In this document: positions 27,353-37,004 of the stretch, piece after piece | Position numbering within the stretch: the stretch's first letter is position 1 | Layout: each line of letters begins with the position of its first letter | Assembly (NCBI RefSeq): GCF_003987335.1 | Contig: NZ_PIPK01000002.1 | Span: 248,001-312,000, forward strand | Direction of reading: 5' to 3' | Origin: Aliidiomarina maris | GTDB taxonomy: Bacteria > Pseudomonadota > Gammaproteobacteria > Enterobacterales > Alteromonadaceae | Length of the DNA stretch: 64,000 nucleotides | The notes under the pieces: model-generated | Told to the model about the DNA's origin: nothing | What the model saw: the letters and a program-made list of their open reading frames with translations, nothing else | Database searches by the model: none | Program-made: the position numbers and the translations under genes

Positions 27353-29419
27353 TTAATCAGCGTCCGCGCTATCTACATGGTAGCGCTTAAACCACGCCAG
27401 CGCGTGCTCAACTTTAGCAATCATATTCGATGGCCGTGCTGACACGCCATGTGAAGCACCGGGCACCCGCACCATCGCGGTCTCAACACCTAGCAATTGC
27501 AGCGCTTGATAGTACTGCTCCGTATCACTAATCGGCGTGCGGCGATCGTCAGTGCCGGTAAACAACAAAGTCGGCGTGGTTACGTTGCCCACTAAAGACA
27601 ATGGCGAACGCTCCCAGTAATGCTCGTGCTCTTCCCATGGGTTACCTGGGAACTGATTCTGGATCTGGCCAATATAGCTGTCTGCAGTGAGTACTTTAGA
27701 CACCCAGTTAATCACCGGGTTAGTCGCCGCAGCGGCATTAAAGCGGTCAGTTAAGCCAATTGCATAGGTAGTCGCGATACCACCAGCTGACCCGCCCGCA
27801 ATGAATAAATTACGCTCGTCAATGAAGCCTTTTTCAATCATCGCATCGACTGCTGACATATGGTCACCAAAGTCATCAACGGACGCATACTTGTTATCCA
27901 GCAGCATGGCGAAATCTTCACCATACGAGGTACTGCCGCGATAGTTGTTGTACACCACCACATAACCTTCGGCTGCGTAGCGTTGTAATTCAGCGCTAAA
28001 ATGCGGGCCATAGTTGAGGTGTGGGCCACCGTGAATTTCAATGATTAGCGGATACGATTGGCTAGGGTCAAAACCTGGCGGGGTAATGTACCAAGCATGA
28101 ATTTCGGCATCGTCGGTTTGCGAGCGGTAGGTAAATTCATGCACCTCACCCAACTCCCGTTGCCCTAATACATCGGCATTCAGATTGGTCAGGTAAACCG
28201 CATCGCGGTTATGACGTTTAAATCCTACATCGCCAGAGCGAGTCGCATGCCCACGGGTGTAAGCAATATCGCCACGCGTGTTCATGCTAAACATGCCGTT
28301 GTTGTAGGGGCGACCCGAAGGCATGCCCGACACATCGGTGACCAAATCTTGCATGCGACCACGTAAGGTCACACGGGCTAGCTTAGTCGCGCCGCGGTCT
28401 TCATAACTGATCACCAACGCATCGTTACCCTGCCAGTACGGCGACGTCACGGAGCGATCAAAGTCGGTCAGCAATTCGTTAGAGCGCCGTGACGACCAAT
28501 CCATTACGCGTAACTTACTGTTTGCGTAAGGCACATTGTCAGCAGTGCCATGTGTATACGCTAAACGACGCCCGTCAGGTGAGAATACTGGGTCGCGTTT
28601 GGTACCTGGTTCATCGGTTAACTGCTCAATGTCACCCTGCAAGCTGACTTTATAGAGCTCGTTTTGACGGCTTTCAAATTCAAAGTTGTCACTCCGGTTG
28701 GCGGCAAACACAATGTGTTCACTGTCCGGCGTCCACGCTAACTGACCACCATGATTGAAATTACCTTTGGTCACTTGGCGTGCGGTACCACCGTCAGCAG
28801 CCACAATAAAAATATGCCGATGTGCCGATTCCATTAAACCACGACCGTCTTGCTGATATTGCGCCCGTTCAAATATCTGCGGACGCTCTGCCCAACTTGC
28901 CCCTGCTGGCGGCGTCGGACGGTACACACTGCGGGCAAAATCGCTGGTTGGTGCTTTAACTTCCATACTGAACGCCAATTGCTCACCATTCGGTGCCCAA
29001 CTTAATCCGGATGGCGCGGCGTCAACACTCGAAATTCGAGCACTGCGGTCATGTTCAACCCAATGAATATGTATCTGATTACGCCCACTTTGACTACTCA
29101 CAAAGGCTAACCGATCGCCACTTGGAGACCAGACCGGCTGGGTGTAACTGGCATCATCCGCATACAATGGGTAATGCTCGCCACTTTGGGTGTTAAGCAT
29201 CCATAAGCTGCGTTGGGTATTGTCGCGCATTACGTCGTTACTATTACGCACGTAGACCACGTGGTCACCTGAGGGTGATATTTGAATGGCTGATGCGTGT
29301 TCTAAATTAAAAATATCTTCAGCGCTGAACGTCGAAGCCTGCGCGCTGGACATGCTAAAGCATGCCAAGCTGACACAGGTGGCGCCCATAAGCGCAGGTT
29401 TTGATAACCAAGCGTACAT
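27353..29419 (-). CDS. secreted S9 family prolyl oligopeptidase-type peptidase
   Basis: Dipeptidyl/acylaminoacyl peptidase of 688 residues. The ATG at 29419 has an AAGGAG site directly upstream and begins a signal peptide (MYAWLSKPALMGATCVSLAC...). An N-terminal seven-bladed WD40/TolB-like beta-propeller (about 35-410) precedes an alpha/beta hydrolase domain with catalytic Ser in GGSAGGIAT, Asp in TGTDDRRTPI and His in GASHGVSAR. It acts in the periplasm or outside on short peptides. Such enzymes are numerous in peptide-feeding marine gammaproteobacteria. It follows the esterase gene by 10 bp. Confidence 0.92.
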   Translation of the reverse strand: MYAWLSKPALMGATCVSLACFSMSSAQASTFSAEDIFNLEHASAIQISPSGDHVVYVRNSNDVMRDNTQRSLWMLNTQSGEHYPLYADDASYTQPVWSPSGDRLAFVSSQSGRNQIHIHWVEHDRSARISSVDAAPSGLSWAPNGEQLAFSMEVKAPTSDFARSVYRPTPPAGASWAERPQIFERAQYQQDGRGLMESAHRHIFIVAADGGTARQVTKGNFNHGGQLAWTPDSEHIVFAANRSDNFEFESRQNELYKVSLQGDIEQLTDEPGTKRDPVFSPDGRRLAYTHGTADNVPYANSKLRVMDWSSRRSNELLTDFDRSVTSPYWQGNDALVISYEDRGATKLARVTLRGRMQDLVTDVSGMPSGRPYNNGMFSMNTRGDIAYTRGHATRSGDVGFKRHNRDAVYLTNLNADVLGQRELGEVHEFTYRSQTDDAEIHAWYITPPGFDPSQSYPLIIEIHGGPHLNYGPHFSAELQRYAAEGYVVVYNNYRGSTSYGEDFAMLLDNKYASVDDFGDHMSAVDAMIEKGFIDERNLFIAGGSAGGIATTYAIGLTDRFNAAAATNPVINWVSKVLTADSYIGQIQNQFPGNPWEEHEHYWERSPLSLVGNVTTPTLLFTGTDDRRTPISDTEQYYQALQLLGVETAMVRVPGASHGVSARPSNMIAKVEHALAWFKRYHVDSADAD

Positions 29420-29429
29420 CGGGTACTCC

Positions 29430-30104
29430 TTATGATTGCGTGATGGGCGGCAACACACTGGTCAGCCAATCACGGATATCGGCAATTTGCTGCGGGCAAA
29501 CTTGGTGCTGCATTGGATACGCTTTGTACTCTACCGCGTAGTCGCGTTGCGTGAGCCAATCACGTGCCTGTTCACCCAGTTGTACCGGCACCACAGGGTC
29601 TGCTGAGCCATGGTGAATTAAAAATGGTGTCGGCTTTTGTTCTGCACTTAAGCGTATGGTTTCTCGGGTGGCCAAATAAGTCGACAGGCACATCACGCCT
29701 GCCAAGCGTTTCTGGTAACTTAATGCTGCTTCGTAGGCCACTGCACCGCCTTGAGAAAAACCGGCTAAAACAATACGTTCCGGGGAAATACCACGCTCTA
29801 TTTCACGCTCAATCAAGGCAATCACCGCATCTGCTGACGCACGCAACTGGTCGGTATCGACCTTACGATCTAAGCTCATCTCGAGAATGTCATACCAAGC
29901 CGGCATTTGCATACCACCGTTAATGGTGACAGCTAATCGCGGTGCATGAGGAAATACATAACGAATATTGACTCCTTCTGGCTGCGCTAGATGTGGCACA
30001 ATGCCAGCAAAATCATTGCCATCCGCGCCCAAACCATGCAGCCAAATCACTGCTGCATTGATTGGTTCGCGGGTAATCGTTTCGACACAAGGTAAATAAG
30101 ACAT
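29430..30104 (-). CDS. carboxylesterase/phospholipase, alpha/beta hydrolase
   Basis: Serine esterase of the acyl-protein thioesterase/carboxylesterase 2 family, 224 residues. The oxyanion region is VIWLHGLGADGNDF; catalytic Ser is in GFSQGGAV, Asp in HHGSADPVVPV, and His in the segment YPMQHQVCP. No signal peptide is visible, so it is cytoplasmic. The ATG at 30104 is favoured because GGAAG lies just upstream; an upstream ATG at 30116 also exists. It is 10 bp from the S9 peptidase gene and probably cotranscribed. Confidence 0.92.
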   Translation of the reverse strand: MSYLPCVETITREPINAAVIWLHGLGADGNDFAGIVPHLAQPEGVNIRYVFPHAPRLAVTINGGMQMPAWYDILEMSLDRKVDTDQLRASADAVIALIEREIERGISPERIVLAGFSQGGAVAYEAALSYQKRLAGVMCLSTYLATRETIRLSAEQKPTPFLIHHGSADPVVPVQLGEQARDWLTQRDYAVEYKAYPMQHQVCPQQIADIRDWLTSVLPPITQS

Positions 30105-30128
30105 ATCAACTTCCATTCAATAAATGAC

Positions 30129-30443
30129 TTACAGCAACTCGGATTCAATCTCGAGGTTGCCAGTCAACGCTTTGTGCACAGGGCACTTATTCGCAATTTC
30201 AAGTAACCGTTCGCGCTGTTCGTCGCTCAGCTCGCCAGCTAGCGTAATCCGACGCACGAATTTATCACTTTTACCGTCGCTTGCACCCTTGGCAATATGC
30301 TGCAAATCGACACTGACCTTACTCAATGGCCAGCCCTTATGATTTGCATACATGCGCGGGGTCATCGTGGTGCAGGCACCTAAGCCCGCGAGCACCATTT
30401 CAAACGGTGCCGGGCCCAAATCTTTGCCACCCAGATCTGCAGC
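30129..30443 (-). pseudogene. OsmC-family protein, 5'-truncated
   Basis: The reading frame encodes the C-terminal three quarters of an OsmC-like peroxiredoxin: AADLGGKDLGPAPFEMVLAGLGACTTMT with the resolving-type Cys of the GACTT motif, and NKCPVHKALTG with the second redox Cys. The usual first 35-40 residues are absent. An in-frame TAG at 30444-30446 stands immediately before the conserved block, and no ATG lies in frame before it, only a TTG at 30419. Both catalytic Cys remain, so a short product from TTG is possible, but the fold would lack its first strands. I read it as a decayed gene. Confidence 0.75.
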
Positions 30444-30469
30444 CTAACATAATTTTTTTGCGTGCTGGG

Positions 30470-30497
30470 CTTGAAAACAATTTTCCCCGCCCCTAAT
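30470..30497 (+). promoter_or_regulatory. sigma32 (RpoH) heat-shock promoter
   Basis: CTTGAAA at 30470-30476, a 13-bp spacer and CCCCTAAT at 30490-30497 match the RpoH consensus (CTTGAA, N13-17, CCCCATNT) closely. It stands about 90 bp before the Hsp20 start, consistent with heat-shock control. Confidence 0.85.
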
Positions 30498-30585
30498 TCT
30501 TAAGCGTGGGCGGCGGGTCTCTGAGAGAGCGCTGAACCCACACCAGGTGAAATATGATTTATATCGCTCAAAAGAGGATAGACCT

Positions 30586-31038
30586 ATGAACAATATCGAT
30601 TTAACTCCGTTATACCGCAGCAGCATCGGCTTTGACCGTTTAGCATCTATGTTAGACAGCGCCTTGCGCAGCGACACCAGTTCTGGCGGCTACCCGCCCT
30701 ACAACATCGAAGCACTAGGTGAAAACCGCTATGGCATTACGATTGCCGTTGCAGGCTTCGAACAAAGTGAGCTGGACATTCAGGTCGAACGCGGTGTGCT
30801 TACCGTGCGTGGTCGTAAAACCGAAGACGACAAAGGCCGTAAGTACTTGTACCAAGGCATTGCAGCGCGTGCATTTGAACGCAAGTTCAACCTAGCCGAG
30901 CATGTGGAAGTGACCGACGCAGAGCTTCGCAATGGACTATTGAATATCCATTTGGTCAAAGAAATTCCAGAAGCTGAAAAAGCACGCAGTATTAGCATTA
31001 AAGATACTGCAAAGAGCCTTGAGCATAAGCAATCCTAA
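30586..31038 (+). CDS. Hsp20/alpha-crystallin small heat-shock protein (IbpA-like)
   Basis: Small heat-shock chaperone of 150 residues that holds unfolded proteins for DnaK/ClpB. The alpha-crystallin domain (about 40-128) includes PPYNIEALGENRYGITIAVAGF at its start and the ERGVLTVRGRK and GLLNIHL strands. The C-terminal tail carries the E-I-P motif in place of the I-x-I anchor. The ATG at 30586 follows AGAGGA; an upstream in-frame ATG at 30547 lies in the leader. It has an RpoH-type promoter upstream and a strong terminator downstream, so it forms a single-gene heat-shock unit. Confidence 0.93.
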   Translation: MNNIDLTPLYRSSIGFDRLASMLDSALRSDTSSGGYPPYNIEALGENRYGITIAVAGFEQSELDIQVERGVLTVRGRKTEDDKGRKYLYQGIAARAFERKFNLAEHVEVTDAELRNGLLNIHLVKEIPEAEKARSISIKDTAKSLEHKQS

Positions 31039-31068
31039 GCTATGCTTAAAGTCAGAGAGTAGGAATAT

Positions 31069-31110
31069 AAGCCCCGCCGGGAATGAGAGAGCCTGGCGGG
31101 GCTTTTCTTT
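31069..31110 (+). terminator. intrinsic terminator after Hsp20 gene
   Basis: AAGCCCCGCC ... GGCGGGGCTT 10-bp stem followed by TTTCTTTT. It lies 30 bp beyond the Hsp20 stop and also faces the convergent aminopeptidase gene. Confidence 0.92.
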
Positions 31111-31128
31111 TACTCGTTTACTACTCTG

Positions 31129-32673
31129 TTACTCACCTTGGCTGTATACATTGACCCACTCAACCAATAAGCGCACGCCATAGCCTGTTGCGCCCACGGG
31201 ATGAATACCGCTAGCCGACTGTACTAAACCGTTGCCTGCCATATCCACATGCGCCCAAGGGGTGTCTTCAACGAACTCACGCAAGAACATCGCACCTGCA
31301 GACGCGCCCGGAGAACCACCGTTGATTAAATCTGCAATATTGCTGCGAATTGTGGTCATGTAGCTTTCGTGCATAGGTAATTGCCACACCAGCTCGCCAG
31401 TGTTATCGCCTGCTACACGCAAAGTTTCTATCATGCGCTCATCATCAGAGAAAATAGCTGAATACGCAGTGCCCACTGCACCGACTTTAGCACCAGTTAG
31501 CGTTGCAATATCAACAATTGCACGCGGGTTAAATTGTGTTTCTGCGTACCATAATCCATCTGCTAAGCCCATGCGGCCTTCGGCATCGGTGTTATTGATT
31601 TCGATAGTTTTGCCATTACCTGCGGTGAAAATATCACCTGGTACTGAGGAATTCTCATTGATCATATTCATGGTCAATGGCACTACGCCAACTACATGAC
31701 GCGACGAATTCTGTTGCGCGAGGGTTCTAATTGCACCGACTACTGCCGCACCTCCAGCCATATCGCCCTTCATGGTGCGCATACCGGAGGCACTTTTCAC
31801 ATTGACGCCACCAGTATCGAAAGTATTGCCTTTACCGACCAACGCTAGAGGCTGCTCATCGCTGCCGCGCCATTGCATCGCTAACATCCACGAGCCGTCT
31901 TTACTACCAAGTCCAACGCTAAGCATCGCGCCCATGCCCATTTCTTCAACTTGCTCAGGGCTCAAAACGGTTAATTCAACGCCCATATCTTCCAATTCAC
32001 GTACACGCTCAATGAATGCACGTGGGCCCATGTCACGCGCTGGCGAATCAACCAGTTCACGGGCTAAAAACACACCTTCCGCCAACGCTAACAAACGGTT
32101 GTACTCACCCTCTGCTTGTTCAGTCGCAGTCCAGGTCAAGTTCATAGTTTGACGCGGTTCTGCATCTGACTTGTAACGGTCAAAATGGTAGCCGCGTAAG
32201 TCCATGCCGTGGGCGATTTGCGCGACTTTTAGCGACGGGTTAGCAGCTGAGTTGATCAACTGTGTCGCAAACACCACGTTTTCTGCTTTTGCGCTGTTTA
32301 ACGCAGTAATTAACGCTGCGCCCGCGCGCTCGTTTTGAACACGTGTAGCCGTGTCTAATTCGCCAACGCCCAACAACACAATCCGGCTTGCGTCACTACC
32401 GACTGGCGCGACAACTTCAAGCAAGGCACCTGAACCAGCTTTAAAGTCGTTCACTTGAATCGCACGTTCAAGCTGCTCACGGGTATTGCGCGCTAGGCCA
32501 GGAATATCCAAGGTTTGGGTATCTGCTGGCACCAAAATAACAATGGTATCTGCTTGCGACATTTCAGCCTGCTGAGTAAAGGCAACATTGGTATTTAGGT
32601 AAGAATTTGCTAATGCAGGGGTGGAAGCTAGGGCCAATGCGGCACCAAGCATAAAACTACGGCTTAATTTCAT
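31129..32673 (-). CDS. secreted M17 leucyl aminopeptidase
   Basis: Leucine aminopeptidase family enzyme of 514 residues with a clear signal peptide (KLSRSFMLGAALALASTPALA). The M17 catalytic domain includes the metal/Lys site VGKGNTFDTGGVNVKSASGM and the signature NTDAEGRMGLADGLWYA, followed by DIATLTGAK. The N-terminal macro-like domain covers about 25-180. Unlike cytoplasmic PepA it should be periplasmic or extracellular. With the neighbouring S9 peptidase it fits peptide scavenging. It is a single gene, 104 bp downstream of the next minus-strand gene. Confidence 0.92.
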   Translation of the reverse strand: MKLSRSFMLGAALALASTPALANSYLNTNVAFTQQAEMSQADTIVILVPADTQTLDIPGLARNTREQLERAIQVNDFKAGSGALLEVVAPVGSDASRIVLLGVGELDTATRVQNERAGAALITALNSAKAENVVFATQLINSAANPSLKVAQIAHGMDLRGYHFDRYKSDAEPRQTMNLTWTATEQAEGEYNRLLALAEGVFLARELVDSPARDMGPRAFIERVRELEDMGVELTVLSPEQVEEMGMGAMLSVGLGSKDGSWMLAMQWRGSDEQPLALVGKGNTFDTGGVNVKSASGMRTMKGDMAGGAAVVGAIRTLAQQNSSRHVVGVVPLTMNMINENSSVPGDIFTAGNGKTIEINNTDAEGRMGLADGLWYAETQFNPRAIVDIATLTGAKVGAVGTAYSAIFSDDERMIETLRVAGDNTGELVWQLPMHESYMTTIRSNIADLINGGSPGASAGAMFLREFVEDTPWAHVDMAGNGLVQSASGIHPVGATGYGVRLLVEWVNVYSQGE

Positions 32674-32777
32674 GGTAAAACCCTTGTTGTGAACGAAAGC
32701 ACTAGCATGCTGGTTTTACGGTTTAATAACAAGTTCACACAGGTTAATCAGCATAGATTATGCGATTGAAAGACAGC

Positions 32778-35486
32778 TTAACGGTTGCTCTCCGGCAGTG
32801 CTTCAACTGGCATTGGGCGATAGAAATGGAAGCCTTGAAATAAATCACAGCCCAACTGGCGCAAGCGCTTCGCTTGCGCGTCAGTTTCCACACCTTCGGC
32901 AACAATGCGCAATGACAAGGTATGCCCAAGGGACAAAATCGTTTTAATTAGAATTTGATGATGCTCGTCGGTATCCATATCGCGCACAAAGCTCTGATCT
33001 ATTTTAAGCTCATCAATAGGCAGGCGGTTTAAATAGCCTAACGACGAATAACCAGTACCAAAATCATCCAACGAGAATCTAACCCCAGCACGTTTTAAGC
33101 GTGCCATTTTTTCTATCACTTGCTCTATATCTATCATCAGCATTGACTCGGTAATTTCAAGAATCAACTGCTGCGGCTTTGCGCCAGTCTCGGCTAAGGT
33201 AATTAATACCTTTTCAGCAAAATCGATGGCCCGCAGCTGACGCACACTGACATTCACCGAAATAGTCCAATGCTGTCGCAGCGGATGGTGCTGCCACGCC
33301 ACCAGCTGTTTGCACGCCTGCGCTAAGATTGCATCACCAAGGCGCACAATGTCGTCACTTTGTTCTGCAATAGGAATAAACACACCGGGGCTAATTAAAC
33401 CTTTGCTCGGGTGTTGCCAGCGAATTAATGCCTCTAAGCCAGCAATTTCGCCTTCCGCATCCACTTTCGGTTGGTAATGCAGCAATAGCTGATCAGTACC
33501 AATAGCAGCACGCAGTTCTTGCTGTATTTCGAGCTGTTCGCTGATGATTTGTTGAATATGGGCGTCATAAAAACATTGGGTGTTCCGCCCCGCCTCTTTG
33601 GCTCGATACATCGCCTGGTCAGCTTGTTGCAAAATCACGTCGATGTCGCCCTCGCGGCCATCAATCAAGGTAATACCCGTGCTTAAAGTAATGTGCGCCG
33701 CTTGTTGTCCTACTTGAAACGGTTCATTTAACAAGCGTTCAATCTTTTGCAGCACCACTTCAACTTGCGCAGCAGCCTTATCTTCTTGAGGCGCCAGCTT
33801 AGTAAGTAACACCACAAACTCATCGCCGCCTAAACGCGCCACCGTGTCGTGATCACGCACTAAATTCTCTAAACGCTGACCCACTTCACGCAGCATACGG
33901 TCACCTTCCGCATGTCCGTAACTATCATTCAATTGCTTGAATTTATCCACATCGATAAATAAAACCGCTGCAAATTCATGCTTTAGCATCGCTTGCTTAA
34001 CGGTTTTATCCAGCCGTTGGCGCAATAACCTACGGTTCGGTAATTGCGTTAGTGCGTCATAGTAGGCCAGCAAATTAATTTGCGCTTCTGCGCGCTTGCG
34101 TTCGGTAATATCTGCGACCACACCATTCCATAGCTGCCCCTCCTCAGCACTTAATTCACCGGGCACCGAATGCACACTGACCCAACGCTCCGTACCCTCT
34201 TGCAACAAGCGACCTTCCCAGTAAAATTCGCGAACATTGCGCGTTGCGTTATCTTGCTGTTGGTAAAAGCTAGCGGCATCTTCAGGGTGCAATTGTTGAT
34301 ATACATACTGAGCCAGTGAGGTAGAGGCGGGAAGCGGCTGTTTTAAACCTAAAATATCGCGAAAGCGCTCACTGGTGTACGTCATTTGATGGCCATGCTC
34401 GCGACTAAGCTTAAACTGAAACACGCCAATGGGTATTAGCCGGGTTAATTCATGATACTGCGCAATTGAGTGCTGTAATGCCGTGCGCTGAGTATGAATT
34501 TCAAGGTTGGCTTTATTTAGCAATCTCTTAGCGCGTATGTAACCGATTACAGTCGCCGCCCCGAACAATAACCATAACAATAGAGGGGTTACTAAATTTT
34601 GCGCCCACTGCCCCACCACCTGACTTAACGGTTTAGATGCCATGACCGTGAGGGCGTACTCTTCCACGTTTTCTATCCAAGCGTAGTGAGGCTTTAACGA
34701 CCCCAGCGGGCCGCTATTGATGCGGATAAACCCACCGTCAAGATTGAGCACATCACGAATTTCCCGGTTTACTGGGTGGCTAAAAATGTCGTGTAAGGCA
34801 TTAGCGGATTCAGGCAGCGGTTGCACGTACGCTAAGTGACCATCGTCGCGCACCACACTCAACGCAAACCGGTTCGAAGTTGGCATCCGCGCCCAGCTCG
34901 CAGTGCCTCCATCGATTTGGTTACCCGCAGTCAACACCCCCATGAGCACATCGCCCGATGTGTCGTAGACAGGAACCCGGAACGGAATTAGCCACTGTCC
35001 CACAGGTTCAAAAAAGTAAGGTTGACCGACTTTAAAGCGCTCATGCTCAATGACTTGCTGAAAGCTATCGCCGGTTACCCCATGGCGCTGCACGTTGAAC
35101 AAAGGGGCGCGCAATTCACGCGTGCTGGCAGCGACAAAATTACCTTCTACGTCAAGTAAGCCGTAGCCAACCAAGCCCATATCGGTTTCCTGCGCGCGCG
35201 CCAAGAAGCGGTCGCCAGACTCGGGGTCATTAAAAACATCGCGATAGGAGAGTTCTTCTGCCATGCCGCGTAATACCAATTCAAAGGTACGCAAATGGCT
35301 ACGCATACCTTGCGCCATGAGTTGGCTGGTATGCGCTAATTGTTGGCGCGAGTCACTGACGGTCCGTTGCCACGTGTAGGCTGCAATTGCCAGTGCTGCA
35401 ATAATGAATAGCACTGAAAAAAAGCGCGCAAAAACACGCAACACAGTCACTCTGTCCTGATATGCGGGTAGTGCCGAAAGCGTCAT
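32778..35486 (-). CDS. membrane sensor with PAS, GGDEF and EAL domains
   Basis: Cyclic-di-GMP enzyme of 902 residues. A transmembrane helix (about 18-40), a periplasmic ligand-binding region of dCACHE type (about 45-290) and a second helix near 300-320 are followed by a PAS/PAC domain (about 345-465) ending ITERKRAEAQ. GGDEF (ARLGGDEFVVLL) is intact, as is EAL (LEALIRWQHP, DDFGTGYSSLGYL, AEGVE). Both cyclase and phosphodiesterase activity are possible. The extracytoplasmic domain suggests a small-molecule signal, identity unknown. It is monocistronic. Confidence 0.9.
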   Translation of the reverse strand: MTLSALPAYQDRVTVLRVFARFFSVLFIIAALAIAAYTWQRTVSDSRQQLAHTSQLMAQGMRSHLRTFELVLRGMAEELSYRDVFNDPESGDRFLARAQETDMGLVGYGLLDVEGNFVAASTRELRAPLFNVQRHGVTGDSFQQVIEHERFKVGQPYFFEPVGQWLIPFRVPVYDTSGDVLMGVLTAGNQIDGGTASWARMPTSNRFALSVVRDDGHLAYVQPLPESANALHDIFSHPVNREIRDVLNLDGGFIRINSGPLGSLKPHYAWIENVEEYALTVMASKPLSQVVGQWAQNLVTPLLLWLLFGAATVIGYIRAKRLLNKANLEIHTQRTALQHSIAQYHELTRLIPIGVFQFKLSREHGHQMTYTSERFRDILGLKQPLPASTSLAQYVYQQLHPEDAASFYQQQDNATRNVREFYWEGRLLQEGTERWVSVHSVPGELSAEEGQLWNGVVADITERKRAEAQINLLAYYDALTQLPNRRLLRQRLDKTVKQAMLKHEFAAVLFIDVDKFKQLNDSYGHAEGDRMLREVGQRLENLVRDHDTVARLGGDEFVVLLTKLAPQEDKAAAQVEVVLQKIERLLNEPFQVGQQAAHITLSTGITLIDGREGDIDVILQQADQAMYRAKEAGRNTQCFYDAHIQQIISEQLEIQQELRAAIGTDQLLLHYQPKVDAEGEIAGLEALIRWQHPSKGLISPGVFIPIAEQSDDIVRLGDAILAQACKQLVAWQHHPLRQHWTISVNVSVRQLRAIDFAEKVLITLAETGAKPQQLILEITESMLMIDIEQVIEKMARLKRAGVRFSLDDFGTGYSSLGYLNRLPIDELKIDQSFVRDMDTDEHHQILIKTILSLGHTLSLRIVAEGVETDAQAKRLRQLGCDLFQGFHFYRPMPVEALPESNR

Positions 35487-35693
35487 AATTGACCTTGGCT
35501 TATTTATTATTCAATTTTTATCAATGACTTAAAAAGCAAGCTAGCGTTTTTGCACTGCTTTAAAGTCGCCCCCTCTACGCAACATAATGTAAATTGACGT
35601 CCATTTCTAGCCAGCGTTCTTGCAAAAATGTAAATAAATGTACAGGCTACACGTATATCAGCCACTGTCGCTGAACCATACTCGGAGCAGATC

Positions 35694-36299
35694 ATGAAAA
35701 ACCATAGCTCACTGATTCAATGGGTTACTGTAGGTGGCCTTGTTACCGCTTTTGCTAGCTTTCCAAGCTTAGCGGCCTCGCCGTCACTCAATTACTTTGG
35801 CGTGCATTACCAAGAGCTTCAAGCTGACAATCAAGTCGACTTTGATGGTATCAGCTTCGAAGTATCCGGACGCTTGCGTGACCAATGGCTTTTGAGCGGA
35901 AGTTATGCCCAGGTCGAAGGCCCGCGCATCGCTGGCCATGGCAATCTGGATTGGGACATCACCTACGCGCGTTTAGGCTATATTGCCCACCAGCAAGACC
36001 GCTTTGTCAGTTATATCGGCCCGCAAGTGCATTACCTAAGTTTTGAGGTGCCAACCAGCTCAAATACCGATAGCGAAACTGGCTTCGGCGCATTCGCAGG
36101 CGCTCGCTATATGCTGACCCCACGAGTCGAACTTCAGGGCGAAATCAGTTATAGCAATTTGAGCCACGCCAACAGCAGCTACTTTTTGCAATACCAGGTT
36201 GGCTTCCGTGCTTATGTTTCCAATCGCTTTGCCCTTGAAGCGCGCGCACAATTGGGCGACTGGGACGGGTTCATGCTAGGCGGTAGCGTACACTTTTAA
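35694..36299 (+). CDS. small outer-membrane beta-barrel protein
   Basis: Secreted protein of 201 residues with a signal peptide ending near ...FPSLAA. The rest alternates amphipathic strands (LRDQWLLSGSYAQV, ARLGYIAH, VELQGEISYS, FALEARAQLG) and ends in a terminal Phe (SVHF), the outer-membrane insertion signature. It is a paralogue of the gene at 37005, sharing GPQV.Y, GAFAGAR and DGF motifs. GGAG lies before the ATG. Function unknown; OmpA/OmpW-like small barrels are an analogy only. Confidence 0.8.
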   Translation: MKNHSSLIQWVTVGGLVTAFASFPSLAASPSLNYFGVHYQELQADNQVDFDGISFEVSGRLRDQWLLSGSYAQVEGPRIAGHGNLDWDITYARLGYIAHQQDRFVSYIGPQVHYLSFEVPTSSNTDSETGFGAFAGARYMLTPRVELQGEISYSNLSHANSSYFLQYQVGFRAYVSNRFALEARAQLGDWDGFMLGGSVHF

Positions 36300-36382
36300 T
36301 TCAATCTAAAGTGTTGATTAAATGTGACAAGCAGCTAAAAGCAGTCTAGATTTACTGGTGAACAATTAACCAGGAGAAGTCT

Positions 36383-36856
36383 ATGACTCCCACTGTAACT
36401 CCCGCCCTGATGCTTGGGCTTGCGTGTATATTATTTTTAATGGCCATTATTCTCGGGGTCATGCTGGCCTTTGCTCGCTTTGGCAAGGACGTCAACCCGC
36501 CACCAGTACTAGTATGGTGGCACGGCAGCTTCGCTTTAGTCGGCTTTGGTATTTTATTGTATGGCAGCCTGTTCGTTGGCTATCCGATGCTGGCCAATAT
36601 TGGTGTGGTATTACTCACCTTGGCCGCACTCTTTGGTTTGTGGATGTATTTCAATTTCCACCGCAAGGAAATCTTAATCCCACCAGCGATTGTTTGGGGC
36701 CATGGGCTAGTGGCAGTGATCGGCTTTTTACTTATTCTAGCCGGCATGCTGCGCTTACAAGACACCCATATTGAAACCCAAGACCAACCCGCTCGGGCGG
36801 CAGTAGAGCATGTTGAACCTGCAGAAAGTTCCTTTACAGCCCATCAAATTACTTAA
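36383..36856 (+). CDS. four-helix membrane protein of unknown function
   Basis: A protein of 157 residues with four hydrophobic segments: about 7-29, 46-66, 70-90 and 103-124. Two short linkers repeat a related motif, PPPVLVWWHG and PPAIVWGHG, which suggests an internal duplication of a two-helix unit. A conserved His/Trp in each could bind a cofactor, but this is speculation. An AGGAG site precedes the ATG. It lies between two paralogous barrel genes. I do not recognise the family. Confidence 0.75.
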   Translation: MTPTVTPALMLGLACILFLMAIILGVMLAFARFGKDVNPPPVLVWWHGSFALVGFGILLYGSLFVGYPMLANIGVVLLTLAALFGLWMYFNFHRKEILIPPAIVWGHGLVAVIGFLLILAGMLRLQDTHIETQDQPARAAVEHVEPAESSFTAHQIT

Positions 36857-36874
36857 AAAATTGGTGCGAAATTT

Positions 36875-36906
36875 AGCCAGCCCCAATAAAACTAAGGCTG
36901 GCTTTA
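36875..36906 (+). terminator. possible terminator hairpin
   Basis: AGCCAGCC at 36875-36882 and GGCTGGCT at 36896-36903 form an 8-bp perfect stem with a 13-base loop, 19 bp after the membrane-protein stop. The T-run that follows is short, so termination is tentative. Confidence 0.45.
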
Positions 36907-37004
36907 CGCCCTTAACGCCACTTTTACACTTCTAAACCCTTTCCTGACTTGCGACTGCCCAGTTTTCAGCAACACTTAAGGCACATCCAAAACGAAGGAG
37001 TTAC

